A program made the position numbers and the translations under genes. Of a DNA stretch of 64,000 nucleotides, positions 63,909-64,000 are shown one piece after another. Position 1 is the stretch's first letter, and the number at the start of each line of letters is the position of its first letter. This DNA is from Pycnopodia helianthoides (Eukaryota; Echinodermata; Asteroidea; Forcipulatida; Asteriidae): positions 13,980,332-14,044,331 of the forward strand of contig CM063257.1 in NCBI GenBank assembly GCA_032158295.1, in the 5' to 3' direction. Under the pieces are notes generated by a model that searched no databases, had not been told where the DNA came from, and saw only the letters and a list, made by a program, of their open reading frames with translations.

Positions 63909-64000
63909 AGGGCTTCAATTGATGGCATGAAATTTATGAAGACTAAACTGACGTTTTTGGGGAAGAGTTTTTTATTTAAAACTCAAGTGCTATGTGAGCT

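Overview
This is animal nuclear DNA: AT-rich, with two genes split into short exons at GT-AG junctions, introns up to 14 kb, and very many short inverted-repeat transposons, tRNA-derived SINEs and satellite-like arrays. The protein sequences and the repeat style suggest a marine invertebrate deuterostome, most likely an echinoderm such as a sea star. This placement is inference from memory, because no search was possible.

Gene 1, plus strand, about 6.5-34.0 kb, is the orthologue of RBPJ / CSL / Suppressor of Hairless, the DNA-binding effector of Notch signalling. Ten coding exons join in frame into 625 codons covering the N-terminal Rel-like domain, the beta-trefoil domain and the C-terminal Rel-like (IPT/TIG) domain. 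A second first exon at about 11.4 kb ends in the same codon phase and would give a 537-residue form with a different N terminus. A 9-codon upstream ORF overlaps the main start codon. Intron 5 ends in five tandem copies of its own 3' splice site plus the first 32 bases of exon 6, which is the most unusual feature here.

Gene 2, minus strand, about 63.3-52.2 kb, is the C-terminal part of a Rho GTPase-activating protein of the p190 type (ARHGAP35/ARHGAP5). Eight exons join in frame into 381 residues: a charged linker, a complete RhoGAP domain with its arginine finger, and a short tail. The N-terminal part lies beyond the right edge.

The genes converge tail to tail. The 18 kb between them (34.1-52.1 kb) holds no gene I can support, only repeats, including a degenerate telomere-like CCCTAA tract. 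Introns and flanks hold TTAA-bounded MITEs, GGGCCC-ended MITEs, tRNA-Leu-like and other SINEs, an hAT-like element, two decayed LINE fragments and tandem arrays with 22-, 33-, 41-, 54-, about 110-, 180- and 230-bp units. Most long ORFs lie in tandem arrays and are not genes.

No bacterial, CRISPR or viral system is visible. The two genes share no evident pathway; one is the Notch transcriptional switch and the other a Rho/actin regulator.
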